NCBI GenBank assembly: GCA_017414585.1
Contig: JAFQLN010000227.1
Location: 1 to 23,227, forward strand
Reading direction: 5' to 3'
DNA from: Clostridia bacterium
Lineage (GTDB): Bacteria; Bacillota_A; Clostridia; Oscillospirales; CAG-272
DNA length: 23,227 nucleotides
Each line of letters starts with the position of its first letter. Position 1 is the stretch's first letter. Shown piece by piece: positions 15,667-23,170 of the stretch. Below the pieces are notes generated by a model, which searched no databases, had not been told where the DNA came from, and saw only the letters and a program-made list of their open reading frames with translations. A program made the position numbers and the translations under genes.

Positions 15667-16854
15667 ATGCTGACTTTTCTTCTCGTTATCATCTACCTCT
15701 CCTTCATCAGCCTCGGTCTTCCCGATTCCCTGCTCGGCACCGCGTGGCCCGTCATGCGCTTTGAATTCGGCGCTTCCCTCGACTTTGCAGGCGTGATTTC
15801 CATGATCATCACAGCCGGAACGATTGTCTCCAGCCTCCTCTCCGACCGCATGACACGCCGCTTCGGTGCAGGTGCGGTCACTGCTGTCAGCGTTGCCATG
15901 ACTGCCGCCGCACTGTTCGGCTTCTCCGTTTCCCGCTCTCTCTTTGCCATGTGTCTCTGGTCCATCCCCTACGGTCTGGGAGCCGGCGCTGTGGATGCCG
16001 CACTGAACAATTACGTCGCCCTGCACTATTCCGCACGCCACATGAGCTGGCTGCACTGTTTCTGGGGCGTGGGTGCATCCATCAGTCCCTACATCATGGG
16101 CGCGGCACTGTCCATGCAGCTCGGCTGGCGGAAGGGCTATCTCGCCGTATCCGTGATCCAGATTGCACTGGCGCTGTTTCTGTTCGCGTCCCTGCCCGTC
16201 TGGAAAAAAGCACGCCTCCGCGCCGCACAGTCCGGGGACGATGAAACTGCCTATCCCCCGGTGGGACTTCTCCGTGCTCTGCGCATCCCCGGCGTGCCCT
16301 ATATCCTGACCGCGTTCTTCTGCGAATGCGCCATTGAAGCCACAGCGGGACTCTGGGCGGCAAGCTACCTCGTCGAGCACCGCGGAACGGATGCCGAAAC
16401 CGCCGCATTCTTTGTATCCGCGTACTATCTCGGCGTGACATTCGGACGGTTTCTGATCGGCTTCATCACGGACAAAATCGGCGACCGCGGCATGATCCGC
16501 ATCGGCTGTACGGGCGTATGTATCGGCATTCTTCTCCTGATGCTTCCCTCTGCATCCCCGATTCCGTCCCTCGCCGGACTGGTTGTGCTCGGTTTGGGCA
16601 TTGCACCGATCTATCCGTCCATCATCCACGCCACCCCCGCAAACTTCGGACGGGAGAACTCGCAGGCGATTGTCGGCATCCAGATGGCAAGCGCGTACAC
16701 GGGCAGTACCGTCATTCCCCCCGTCTTCGGACTGCTTGCGGAATATGTCGCCGTTTCGCTCTATCCCTTCTATCTTGCCGTTTTCGCCGTGCTGATGTTC
16801 ATCATGACCGAACGGCTGAACGCGATGATGAAAAAGAAGAACAATCCCTCCTGA
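15667..16854 (+). CDS. Major facilitator superfamily transporter
   Basis: The 395-residue product has about twelve hydrophobic segments in two halves around a charged central loop (about 178-200), the MFS layout. The loop after helix 2 carries SDRMTRRFGAG, a version of MFS motif A, and the matching loop in the second half carries GFITDKIGDRG. The substrate cannot be read from the sequence. Text such as SLGLPDSLLGTAWP and the GLGIAPIYPS segment resembles the sugar-transporter-like (FucP/YbjJ) branch. Its position behind the GH35 beta-galactosidase suggests sugar or galactoside transport, but this is inference. The start at 15667 is the first ATG giving a full first helix; upstream there is only a weak GGAGCACG site. 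The gene ends at a bidirectional terminator. Confidence 0.88.
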   Translation: MLTFLLVIIYLSFISLGLPDSLLGTAWPVMRFEFGASLDFAGVISMIITAGTIVSSLLSDRMTRRFGAGAVTAVSVAMTAAALFGFSVSRSLFAMCLWSIPYGLGAGAVDAALNNYVALHYSARHMSWLHCFWGVGASISPYIMGAALSMQLGWRKGYLAVSVIQIALALFLFASLPVWKKARLRAAQSGDDETAYPPVGLLRALRIPGVPYILTAFFCECAIEATAGLWAASYLVEHRGTDAETAAFFVSAYYLGVTFGRFLIGFITDKIGDRGMIRIGCTGVCIGILLLMLPSASPIPSLAGLVVLGLGIAPIYPSIIHATPANFGRENSQAIVGIQMASAYTGSTVIPPVFGLLAEYVAVSLYPFYLAVFAVLMFIMTERLNAMMKKKNNPS

Positions 16855-16864
16855 CAAAACAAAA

Positions 16865-16910
16865 CTGCCGCTTGTCGGTGCGTAAATGCACAAACAGCGG
16901 CAGATTTTTT
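16865..16910. terminator. Bidirectional terminator between the MFS gene and the amino-acid ABC operon
   Basis: CTGCCGCT (16865-16872) pairs with AGCGGCAG (16896-16903), with an inner TGT/ACA and GTGC/GCAC extension. It is followed by ATTTTTT on the plus strand and by TTTTGTTTTG on the minus strand. It lies between two convergent transcripts. Confidence 0.85.
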
Positions 16911-16929
16911 GTTTATTTTGATATTCCGT

Positions 16930-17829
16930 TCATCCCTTGATGGCGGATTTCGCAAGGAATGCCTTCGTCTTGTCGGATTTGGGATTGCCGAAGACTTCCT
17001 CCGGTGTCCCCTGTTCCTCAATCACGCCGTCCGCCATGTAGATCACACGGTCGGCAACGCCGCGGGCGAATTCCATTTCGTGCGTTACGACAATCATCGT
17101 GCGTCCGGTGGTCTTCAGTTCGCGGATGGCGCGGAGCACTTCGCCGGTCAGTTCCGGGTCGAGTGCGGATGTGGGTTCGTCAAAGCAGAGGATGTCCGGA
17201 GACATGGCAAGCGCACGGGCAATGGCGACGCGCTGGCACTGACCGCCGGAAAGCTGGAACGGGTAGTTCGTCATTTTTTCTTCCAGCCCGACCATTTTGA
17301 TCAGTTCCTTTGCGTGCGCTTCGATCTTCGCTGCGGCTTTTTTCTTTTCTTCATGCAGGGATGCCGCATTGCGCTTGTCCGATGCCGCCGCCTTTTTCAG
17401 ACGCTCGAAAGCGAGAAGCTCGGGTGCAAGCGTGACGTTGCGCAGGACATTATACTGCGGGAAGAGGTTGAACGACTGGAAAACAAGCCCGAAATGCAGG
17501 CGGTTTTCGCGGATTTCCGCATCGGTCTGCTTCTGTCCTGCCTGCCAGATCGTCTTTTCACCGACGGAAATGGAACCGGTGTCCGCCTCCTCGAGGAAAT
17601 TGAGACAGCGCAGAAGCGTCGTCTTCCCCGAACCGGAGGAACCGATGATGACGAGGACTTCGCCTTTTTCAAGCGTGAAGTCGATGCCGCGCAGAACTTT
17701 GACCTTGCCGAAGCTCTTTTGAATATTTTTTACATCGAGAATTTTTTCTCGGAGAATGTTTTCTCGGAGAATACTTTCTCCGAGAATGGTTTCTCGGAGA
17801 ATATTTTCTCCGTTGTCCCTGTTCATCAT
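16930..17829 (-). CDS. Polar amino-acid ABC transporter ATP-binding protein
   Basis: This ATPase should power the importer formed with the permease and lipoprotein encoded upstream. The 299-residue product has Walker [11 protein letters not shown] (about 63-72), the Q-loop in [14 protein letters not shown], signature LSGGQCQR, Walker [15 protein letters not shown] and the switch His in VVTHEMEFA, all typical of the GlnQ/HisP group. Two oddities occur. Residues about 7-31 are five tandem five-residue units ([25 protein letters not shown]) ahead of the normal start of the fold, encoded by a 75-bp palindromic repeat. A Lys/Ala-rich insertion lies between the Q-loop and the signature motif. The start is 6 bp after the permease stop; ATGs at 17829 and 17826 are both possible. 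Confidence 0.93.
   Translation of the reverse strand: MMNRDNGENILRETILGESILRENILREKILDVKNIQKSFGKVKVLRGIDFTLEKGEVLVIIGSSGSGKTTLLRCLNFLEEADTGSISVGEKTIWQAGQKQTDAEIRENRLHFGLVFQSFNLFPQYNVLRNVTLAPELLAFERLKKAAASDKRNAASLHEEKKKAAAKIEAHAKELIKMVGLEEKMTNYPFQLSGGQCQRVAIARALAMSPDILCFDEPTSALDPELTGEVLRAIRELKTTGRTMIVVTHEMEFARGVADRVIYMADGVIEEQGTPEEVFGNPKSDKTKAFLAKSAIKG
17736..17810 (-). repeat. Five 15-bp palindromic tandem repeats at the start of the ABC ATPase gene
   Basis: Five adjacent 15-bp units on the minus strand have the form GAGAAANNATTCTC followed by C or G (plus 17736-17750, 17751-17765, 17766-17780, 17781-17795, 17796-17810). Each unit is itself an inverted repeat (GAGAA/TTCTC), so the array can fold as a row of hairpins or pair between units. 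It keeps the reading frame. Confidence 0.95.
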
Positions 17830-17835
17830 ACTGCG

Positions 17836-18519
17836 TCACCCCTTATAGTAATCGAGTTTCTTTTCAAGCCAGCCGAAGAGGATCGTCAGCACGCCTACGA
17901 AAACAAGGAAATACACGCCCGTGTAGAACAGCGGCCAGATCAGCCCCTGCGCCGCATACCGTTCGGCAGCCTTGAGGATTTCCGCATACGCGATAACACG
18001 CGCCAGAGAGGTATCCTTGACAAGCGTGATGATTTCGTTGCCCATCGGCGGGACAATGCGCTTGATGACCTGGAACAGCACGATTTTGAAGAAAATCTGC
18101 GTTTTGGTCATACCGAGTACCTGCCCGGCTTCATACTGACCGTGGGGAATGGCTTCGATGCCGCCGCGGTAGATTTCGGAAAAATACGCGGAGTAGTTGA
18201 TGATGAAGGCAATCAGCACCGCAGTCAGACGGGACTTCATCGGCATATCGAATACAAGTCCGGGCACATACATGACGACAAAGAGCTGGAGCATGAGAGG
18301 TGTGCCGCGGATGATCCACACGAACGTTTTCGTAATCGCGCGGATGGGACGGATTTCGATCTTTTTTCCGCGCCAGTGGAACGAAAAGCCGAGCGTGGAC
18401 ATGGAGCCGAAGGTGATGACAAGCCCGAGCGGAATGGCGCCGAGCAGAGTGAATAGAAAAACAAGCGTGTTCTGCCCGAAAGCGGTGAGCAGATCGAGGG
18501 TGACCTGTCCGAATGACAT
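17836..18519 (-). CDS. Polar amino-acid ABC transporter permease
   Basis: The 227-residue product has about five transmembrane segments and the permease EAA loop EAIPHGQYEAGQVLGM(T), with the nearby IVLFQVIKRIVPPMGNEIITLVKDTSLA stretch (shown in parts) typical of the GlnP/HisM type. It forms the membrane channel of an amino-acid importer with the ATPase encoded 6 bp downstream. The ribosome binding site AGGAG lies 8-9 nt before the ATG at 18519. An insertion after the first helix (GFSFHWRGKKIEIRP) is common in clostridial versions. It is separated from the lipoprotein gene by 118 bp containing a terminator-like hairpin, so it may be expressed at a lower level than the lipoprotein. Confidence 0.93.
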   Translation of the reverse strand: MSFGQVTLDLLTAFGQNTLVFLFTLLGAIPLGLVITFGSMSTLGFSFHWRGKKIEIRPIRAITKTFVWIIRGTPLMLQLFVVMYVPGLVFDMPMKSRLTAVLIAFIINYSAYFSEIYRGGIEAIPHGQYEAGQVLGMTKTQIFFKIVLFQVIKRIVPPMGNEIITLVKDTSLARVIAYAEILKAAERYAAQGLIWPLFYTGVYFLVFVGVLTILFGWLEKKLDYYKG

Positions 18520-18560
18520 ATTGATGACTCCTGAAAGATAATCTGTAAGACAGCAAAATC

Positions 18561-18589
18561 CGGCAAAGGTGAAGATTCAACCTCTGCCG
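18561..18589 (-). terminator. Terminator-like hairpin between lipoprotein and permease genes
   Basis: On the minus strand CGGCAGAGGT pairs with ACCTTTGCCG around a TGAATCTTC loop. The single G-U pair is valid only in minus-strand RNA. It is followed by GATTTTGCTG, a weak T-tract, so partial termination is likely. Confidence 0.6.
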
Positions 18590-18637
18590 CATTCTGCCTG
18601 AAATTATTGGATGTTTGAATGGATTGGGTATCCCCGA

Positions 18638-19414
18638 TTACTTGACGAGCTGATCCTGGAGCTTGTATTTTTCTGCGATCTTTGCGATCGTACCGTCAGC
18701 CATGAGTTCGTCGATAGCCTTCTGGAACTTTTCGAGGGTTTCGGGTTCCGACTTGCGGAATGCGATGCCGTAGTATTCGGGAGCGAATTCAAACGCTTCA
18801 ACAACAACGAGATCATCGTAGTCGGTGCCTTCACCGATCATGCCGATGGAAGTAACAAAGTCGATTACGCATCCGTCGGAGGTGCCGGAAGCAACTTCCA
18901 TGAGAGCGTATGCCATGGTGGAAACGCCGGTGTAGTTTGCGCCTGCGAATGCAGCGTCGGTCTTGGCTACGGTTTCGCCTGCGGATTCAGCTTCCGCGCA
19001 GATAGCGGCACCCTTCAGACCTTCAGCGGTGGAGAACTTTTCCGCATTTTCAGCCTTGACAACGAGAACCTGCTTGTTTTCCATGTAGGGATTGGACATA
19101 CCCATGTTTGCCTTGCGTTCGTCGTCGATGGTCATGCCGTTCCAGATGCAGTCGATGTTGCCCGCATTGAGTTCGGTTTCCTTGGTGCCCCAGTCGATTT
19201 CGATGAATTCGGGTTCGTAGCCGAGCTTTTCGCAGACAGCGGTAGCGAATTCGGTTTCAAAGCCGGTGAGCTTGCCGTCGTCGCCGAAGTAGTTCATCGG
19301 TTCAAAGTAGGTGATACCGATCACAAAGGTTTCCTTCGCGCCGCAGGACGAGAAGATCATGGCAGCGGAGCAGAGCATCACTGCCGCAAGGATAAGGGAT
19401 AAGAACTTTTTCAT
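18638..19414 (-). CDS. Amino-acid ABC transporter substrate-binding lipoprotein
   Basis: The 258-residue product captures a polar amino acid outside the membrane and passes it to the permease. Residues 1-24 are a lipoprotein signal, with lipobox FSSC and lipidated Cys24. The mature part has the SBP family 3 pattern: YFEPMNYFGDDGKLTGFETEF (in parts), AVCEKLGYEPEFIEIDW, and WNGMTIDDERK. The ligand is not determined by what can be seen. The start at 19414 has GGAGG 5 nt upstream; an ATG at 19426 would overlap the ribosome binding site itself and add four atypical residues. A strong promoter (19499-19527) and an operator-like palindrome (19472-19495) precede it. It is the first gene of the three-gene operon. 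Confidence 0.95.
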   Translation of the reverse strand: MKKFLSLILAAVMLCSAAMIFSSCGAKETFVIGITYFEPMNYFGDDGKLTGFETEFATAVCEKLGYEPEFIEIDWGTKETELNAGNIDCIWNGMTIDDERKANMGMSNPYMENKQVLVVKAENAEKFSTAEGLKGAAICAEAESAGETVAKTDAAFAGANYTGVSTMAYALMEVASGTSDGCVIDFVTSIGMIGEGTDYDDLVVVEAFEFAPEYYGIAFRKSEPETLEKFQKAIDELMADGTIAKIAEKYKLQDQLVK

Positions 19415-19471
19415 ATGTACCTCCATATGGGTTTTCCCGGATGATCACGGGTGTGAACCCAGATAAATTTG

Positions 19472-19495
19472 ATCACTTTAGTGATTTAAAGTGAT
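19472..19495 (-). promoter_or_regulatory. Operator-like inverted repeats over the transcription start of the amino-acid transporter operon
   Basis: Three ATCACT/AGTGAT half-sites lie within 24 bp: ATCACT (19472-19477), AGTGAT (19480-19485) and AGTGAT (19490-19495). The first two form ATCACT-TT-AGTGAT; the first and third form the wider arms ATCACTTTA/TAAAGTGAT. The predicted start, near 19492, falls inside, the usual place for a repressor site. The regulator is unknown. Confidence 0.65.
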
Positions 19496-19498
19496 AAT

Positions 19499-19527
19499 AT
19501 CATACCACACTGACAGGGGAAAGTCAA
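19499..19527 (-). promoter_or_regulatory. Sigma-A promoter of the amino-acid transporter operon
   Basis: On the minus strand TTGACT (plus 19522-19527) and TATGAT (plus 19499-19504) are 17 bp apart, with an extended TGG before the -10. The leader is about 78 nt. Confidence 0.85.
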
Positions 19528-19592
19528 TGGTCAATGCGCACTATTTATATGATAATAAATTGTGCATTATTACGGTATCGTTTCGGTTTTTC

Positions 19593-21173
19593 TCACCAGT
19601 ACTGCCTGTCGAGCACACGCATCTGCACGGCTTCCGTGATATGCTGTTTTTTCAGCCTTCCGCCGATCATTCCGTCTTCCGTGCCGATTTTCTTTTCAAC
19701 CGCATCCAGATCGCACAGCGTTCTTGCAACCCGCAGAATCCGGTCGTATGCGCGTGCGGAGAGGTTCGTTTTCGCAAACACCGCTTCCATAATCCGCCTG
19801 CAGTCATCGTCGAGCGCGCAGAACGCGTTCAGCTCATCCGTTTCCATCAGCGCGTTCGACCGCACGGCGTAATCCTTGCATCCGGCTTCGCGGAACCGGC
19901 GGCGGGACAGCTCGCGTGCGGCTTCCACCTTCTCGCGGATGACAGCGGACGATTCCCCTTCCCGCTGTTCTGACAGTTCCGCAAAGGAAAGCTCGGGCAT
20001 TTCCACGTGAATGTCGATTCTGTCAAGCATCGGACCGCTGATTTTCGCAAGATACGCCTTAATTTCCGTACTTTTGCAGGTGCATTTCCCATGCCGGGAG
20101 CCGTAATAGCCGCACGGACACGGGTTCATCGCAGAGACCATCATGAACGAGGACTGGTAGGTAAACCGTCCTGCCGCGCGGGTGATGGTCACGCATTTAT
20201 CCTCAATCGGCTGACGGAGAGCTTCCAGCGCATCCTTGCGGAATTCGGGAAATTCGTCGAGAAAAAGCACGCCGTTGTGCGCGAGGGAAATCTCTCCCGG
20301 CACCGGTACTTTTCCGCCTCCGACCAGTGCGGCTGAGCTGAGTGAATGGTGCGGCGAACGGAAGGGGCGGTCGAGGACAAAGGGATTTTCCTCCGAGAGC
20401 ATTCCCGCACAGGAGTGGATTTTCGTTGCCTCCAGCGCTTCCTCGTAACTCATGCGGGGCAGAATGGTCGGAAGACGCTTGGCAAGCATGGATTTTCCCG
20501 ATCCGGGCGGGCCGATGAGCAGAATGTTATGCGCTCCGGCGGCGGCAGTGATCATGGCGCGCTTGGCACGGTACTGCCCTTTCACCTGCGAAAAATCGTC
20601 GCGGGACACGTATGCTTCCAGCTGTTCATACGGATTTTCATCGGCGGGCGAAAGAAGCTGTCGTCCGGTGAGATGATCCACCAGTGCGGGAATATGCGGC
20701 ACGCCGTAAATGGACACCCCTGCCCGGCACGCCACGGACGCTTCCTTCAGATTCGCCTGCGGAACGAAAATCTCCCGTCTTCCGGCAGCAATCGCCGCAA
20801 GGGTCATGCCGAGAACGCCGCGCACGGGACGCACTTCCCCGGAGAATGAAATCTCCCCGATAAAGCACTGCGCGTCCGTATTGCAGCTGAGAAAGCCGAT
20901 GCTTTTATACATAGCGATGAGCATAGCCAGCTCCAGTGCGGTGCCTTCCTTGCGTTTGTCGGCAGGGGCAAGATTGATGGAGATTTCCGACGGAGGAATC
21001 GGGATCCCGCAGTTTTCCGAACCGGTGAACAGACGGCGTTCCGATTCACGGATGGACGCAGCGGGCAGACCGACAATTTCAAACATGGGCAGACCCTTGG
21101 CGGCGGTACATTCGATGATGACCTCGTACCCGTCCGATCCCAGTGCGGCGGCAGAATAAGTGATCGACAGCAT
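19593..21173 (-). CDS. yifB: YifB/ComM-family Mg-chelatase-like AAA+ ATPase
   Basis: The 526-residue product matches the YifB/ComM family. ComM of Gram-negative bacteria is a hexameric helicase that aids branch migration during natural transformation; in Firmicutes the family is widespread and less studied. An N-terminal Lon-protease-like domain (about 1-170, GLPAASIRESERR and INLAPADKRKEG) precedes the AAA+ core, with Walker A GPPGSGKS at 221-228 and Walker B GVLFLDEFPE at 301-310. A four-cysteine cluster (C352, C354, C364, C366 in NPCPCGYYG...KCTCK) follows and may bind metal. The C-terminal domain ends with the NLSARAYDRILRVARTLCDL pattern. The start at 21173 has GAGGAG 9 nt upstream and gives the usual opening MLSITYSAA. 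It has its own promoter and no obvious operon partner. Confidence 0.94.
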   Translation of the reverse strand: MLSITYSAAALGSDGYEVIIECTAAKGLPMFEIVGLPAASIRESERRLFTGSENCGIPIPPSEISINLAPADKRKEGTALELAMLIAMYKSIGFLSCNTDAQCFIGEISFSGEVRPVRGVLGMTLAAIAAGRREIFVPQANLKEASVACRAGVSIYGVPHIPALVDHLTGRQLLSPADENPYEQLEAYVSRDDFSQVKGQYRAKRAMITAAAGAHNILLIGPPGSGKSMLAKRLPTILPRMSYEEALEATKIHSCAGMLSEENPFVLDRPFRSPHHSLSSAALVGGGKVPVPGEISLAHNGVLFLDEFPEFRKDALEALRQPIEDKCVTITRAAGRFTYQSSFMMVSAMNPCPCGYYGSRHGKCTCKSTEIKAYLAKISGPMLDRIDIHVEMPELSFAELSEQREGESSAVIREKVEAARELSRRRFREAGCKDYAVRSNALMETDELNAFCALDDDCRRIMEAVFAKTNLSARAYDRILRVARTLCDLDAVEKKIGTEDGMIGGRLKKQHITEAVQMRVLDRQYW

Positions 21174-21206
21174 GGCAGTTTTCTCCTCTGTTTTCCTGAT
21201 AATGCT

Positions 21207-21235
21207 ATTGTAGCACATTTGTTCCCGGGATGCAA
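21207..21235 (-). promoter_or_regulatory. Sigma-A type promoter of yifB
   Basis: On the minus strand TTGCAT (plus 21230-21235) and TACAAT (plus 21207-21212) are 17 bp apart. The leader is short, about 27 nt. Confidence 0.65.
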
Positions 21236-21280
21236 GAAGACCGGCATAGCACGAAGCAGATTTTTGTCTGCGGACAGAAA

Positions 21281-21320
21281 AAAGCCGTTCCGGGACTCGG
21301 GTGAATCGCCGGAACAGCCT
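21281..21320 (-). terminator. Intrinsic terminator after the secreted protein gene
   Basis: On the minus strand GCTGTTCCGG pairs with CCGGAACGGC (plus 21309-21318 and 21284-21293), extended by G-U and A-U pairs and followed by TTTTTT. It lies 32 bp after the stop of the gene ending at 21352. Confidence 0.88.
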
Positions 21321-21351
21321 GTATCTGTTCTGTTTGATGGAAAAGGGATTA

Positions 21352-22164
21352 TCAGTTTCTGCCTATGTGGAAGCTGCTGACGCCCAAACCATTGCCGATA
21401 CCGGCGAGGGGTCTGAACGGTTCTTCTGCGGGTTCTTCTTCTGCGGGTGCGGGAACTTCAATCAGCTCGGGCGTTTCGCCGGGAAGAACTTCACCGTCGG
21501 ATTCATAGTAGAAGTAGGAAGTATCGGAAGCATCCTTGAAGAGAATGAGTTCGTTCACTGCATAAGTGGAACCTGAAAGCACTTCGATGTCGATGCGGTA
21601 GAAGCTGTATTTCTGCGGTTCGTCTGCAATGTCAAACACATCGTATTCACCGACCTTGTACGGAGCGCCGTCAAAGGTCAGCTGCGTCCATTCTTCGAGC
21701 AGGGAGTCATTGGTCGCGTAAATGCGGATGCCGAGACTGCCGGTTCTGTCAAAGTGAAGCGCGAAGGACTCTACAGCTTCCGGCACCCGGGTAGCGGTGT
21801 AGATGGAAAGAATCTTGGCATCGGCAATTTCGATCGCTGCCGGAACGATGGGATTGCCTTTGTCATCCTTCGGGAAGTCTGTTTCCAGATCAAGGAACGT
21901 CATAACCGCGCCCGTAGCTTTCAGACCGTCGAAAAGAACGGAGGAATCAATATATCCGTTTGTTCCGGGGACGGATGCCATGGAGGTCGTGACCTTGATG
22001 CGGGTCATGTCTTCGAGTTCGATCGGCGGCGCGATCAGCTCATCAATGTTTACAGCGGCAGCATCGGATGCAGCTTCGGGTTCATCCGCGGATACACTGA
22101 CGGAAAGCATTGCGGCAGCTGCGAGAAAGAGCGCGAGAAGTGCCTGTTTTTTGAAAAGTTTCAT
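21352..22164 (-). CDS. Secreted protein of unknown function with a possible galactose-binding-like fold
   Basis: The 270-residue product starts with a signal peptide (residues 1-26, VSA cleavage motif), so it should be exported. There is no lipobox, membrane anchor or sorting motif. The middle (about 60-210) has strand-like segments including FALHFDRTGSLGIRIYATND and a YSFYRIDIEVLSG...AVNELILF stretch. This resembles the end of F5/8 type C (discoidin) domains, where a YFRI/Y strand leads to an 'E(I/L)' strand, but the match is weak and from inspection only. Residues about 225-250 are Pro/Glu-rich, a likely disordered spacer, followed by a Gly-rich end. The AAAGGAT site is 9 nt before the ATG. 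It is monocistronic, with its own promoter and terminator. Confidence 0.75.
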   Translation of the reverse strand: MKLFKKQALLALFLAAAAMLSVSVSADEPEAASDAAAVNIDELIAPPIELEDMTRIKVTTSMASVPGTNGYIDSSVLFDGLKATGAVMTFLDLETDFPKDDKGNPIVPAAIEIADAKILSIYTATRVPEAVESFALHFDRTGSLGIRIYATNDSLLEEWTQLTFDGAPYKVGEYDVFDIADEPQKYSFYRIDIEVLSGSTYAVNELILFKDASDTSYFYYESDGEVLPGETPELIEVPAPAEEEPAEEPFRPLAGIGNGLGVSSFHIGRN

Positions 22165-22225
22165 ATAATTTCATCCTTTCTGTAAGGGAATTGACAGGTT
22201 TGAAGTGACAGATGTCTTCTTTGAT

Positions 22226-22254
22226 ATCATACCATACTCCGCTGTTTTTTACAA
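22226..22254 (-). promoter_or_regulatory. Sigma-A type promoter of the secreted protein gene
   Basis: On the minus strand TTGTAA (plus 22249-22254) and TATGAT (plus 22226-22231) are 17 bp apart, with an extended TGG before the -10. Its -35 lies about 70 bp from the -35 of the divergent rightward promoter. Confidence 0.75.
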
Positions 22255-22325
22255 GGGATATTTTTGAATTTCAGTAAACATTTTGAAAATATCGCGCCGC
22301 ACGGAGCAGAAAGTCCCCGTGTTTC

Positions 22326-22354
22326 TTGCAAATCTTCCGCACCTGCGGTATAAT
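22326..22354 (+). promoter_or_regulatory. Sigma-A promoter of the DUF1643 gene
   Basis: TTGCAA (22326-22331) and a perfect TATAAT (22349-22354) are 17 bp apart. The predicted start near 22361 leaves about 20 nt of leader, including the GGAGG ribosome binding site at 22370-22374. Confidence 0.85.
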
Positions 22355-22380
22355 GATAAAAAACCACACGGAGGAACGAT

Positions 22381-23007
22381 ATGCGACACATTCCCAAAGG
22401 CGAAACCCGCGAATGCGCTGTGCTTCCGTTTGAACAGGCACTCATTCCGTCGGATGCATCCGCTGCCTATGACCGCACCCGCTGGCTCTATGTCCCCGAT
22501 TTCTATTCCGAATACCGCTACATACTCGGCACGCGCGGCAAGAATCCCCTCATCGCCATCGGCATCAATCCGTCCACAGCCGTCCCCGATGCGCTCGACA
22601 ATACGCTCAAGTCCGTCGAACGGATCGCCCTCGGCAACGGATTTGACAGCTTCATCATGTTCAACGTCTACGCCCAGCGCGCCACCGATCCCGACGCCAT
22701 GGAAAAAGCGTGCAACGATCTGCTCCACCGGGAAAACATGAAGGCGTTTGCCTATGTGCTCTCCCTCGCCAAAGACGCCGGATCCGTCCCGTCCGTCTGG
22801 GCAGCATGGGGAACGATCATCAAAAAACGCGCCTATCTCCCGCTCTGTGTCCGCGATATGATTGCAGTCGGCGAATCGTACGGTGCACAGTGGTATACCT
22901 GCGGTGCACGCTCGAAAAACGGCGGTCATCCCCATCATCCGCTCTATCTGCGCAAAGACGCCGTGCTTGAACCATTCGACGCCGCGGCTTATCTCGAACA
23001 GTTTTAA
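22381..23007 (+). CDS. DUF1643 family protein
   Basis: The 208-residue product matches DUF1643. Recognised features are the AIGINPSTA strand-turn (about 60-68), the following D.T...ER...GNGFDSFIMFNVYAQRAT pattern (about 75-105), a central AWG segment and a C-terminal GHPHHPLYL motif. The conserved Asn, Thr, Asp and His residues suggest an enzyme active site, but no reaction is established. The domain is found in phage, mobile and chromosomal contexts. It lacks a signal peptide and membrane segments, so it is cytoplasmic. The ribosome binding site GGAGG is 6 nt before the ATG. It is transcribed alone from a near-consensus promoter, and no T-tailed terminator is seen after it. Confidence 0.88.
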   Translation: MRHIPKGETRECAVLPFEQALIPSDASAAYDRTRWLYVPDFYSEYRYILGTRGKNPLIAIGINPSTAVPDALDNTLKSVERIALGNGFDSFIMFNVYAQRATDPDAMEKACNDLLHRENMKAFAYVLSLAKDAGSVPSVWAAWGTIIKKRAYLPLCVRDMIAVGESYGAQWYTCGARSKNGGHPHHPLYLRKDAVLEPFDAAAYLEQF

Positions 23008-23118
23008 AACGCCCGACTGAATGTTTCCCCATGTCCCGCCCACACCGCTGCCCACGGCTACAGAATTTACTTTAAAGATAAAATTTGAAGTTATTGCATT
23101 GGTGACGGGTGAAGAAAT

Positions 23119-23170
23119 ATCCAAAATCCGGTAGGGGAGGGGCTTGCTCCTCCCGCCGAATGATTTGGAT
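23119..23170. repeat. Hairpin repeat downstream of the DUF1643 gene
   Basis: An outer ATCCAAA/TTTGGAT pair (23119-23125, 23164-23170) encloses CGG/CCG (23129-23131, 23156-23158) and GGGAGG/CCTCCC (23135-23140, 23149-23154) around a short loop. No T-run follows. The rest of 23008-23227 holds no gene; it may be part of a dispersed intergenic repeat, since similar GGGAGGGGC hairpins are common in gut clostridial genomes (from memory). Confidence 0.5.

Noticed and set aside
17736..17810. CRISPR array
   Set aside because: Units are 15 bp, directly adjacent with no spacers, and inside a coding region.
16909..18456. A 515-residue open frame antisense to the ABC ATPase and permease
   Set aside because: It spans two well-recognised genes and has no homology-like segments or translation signals.
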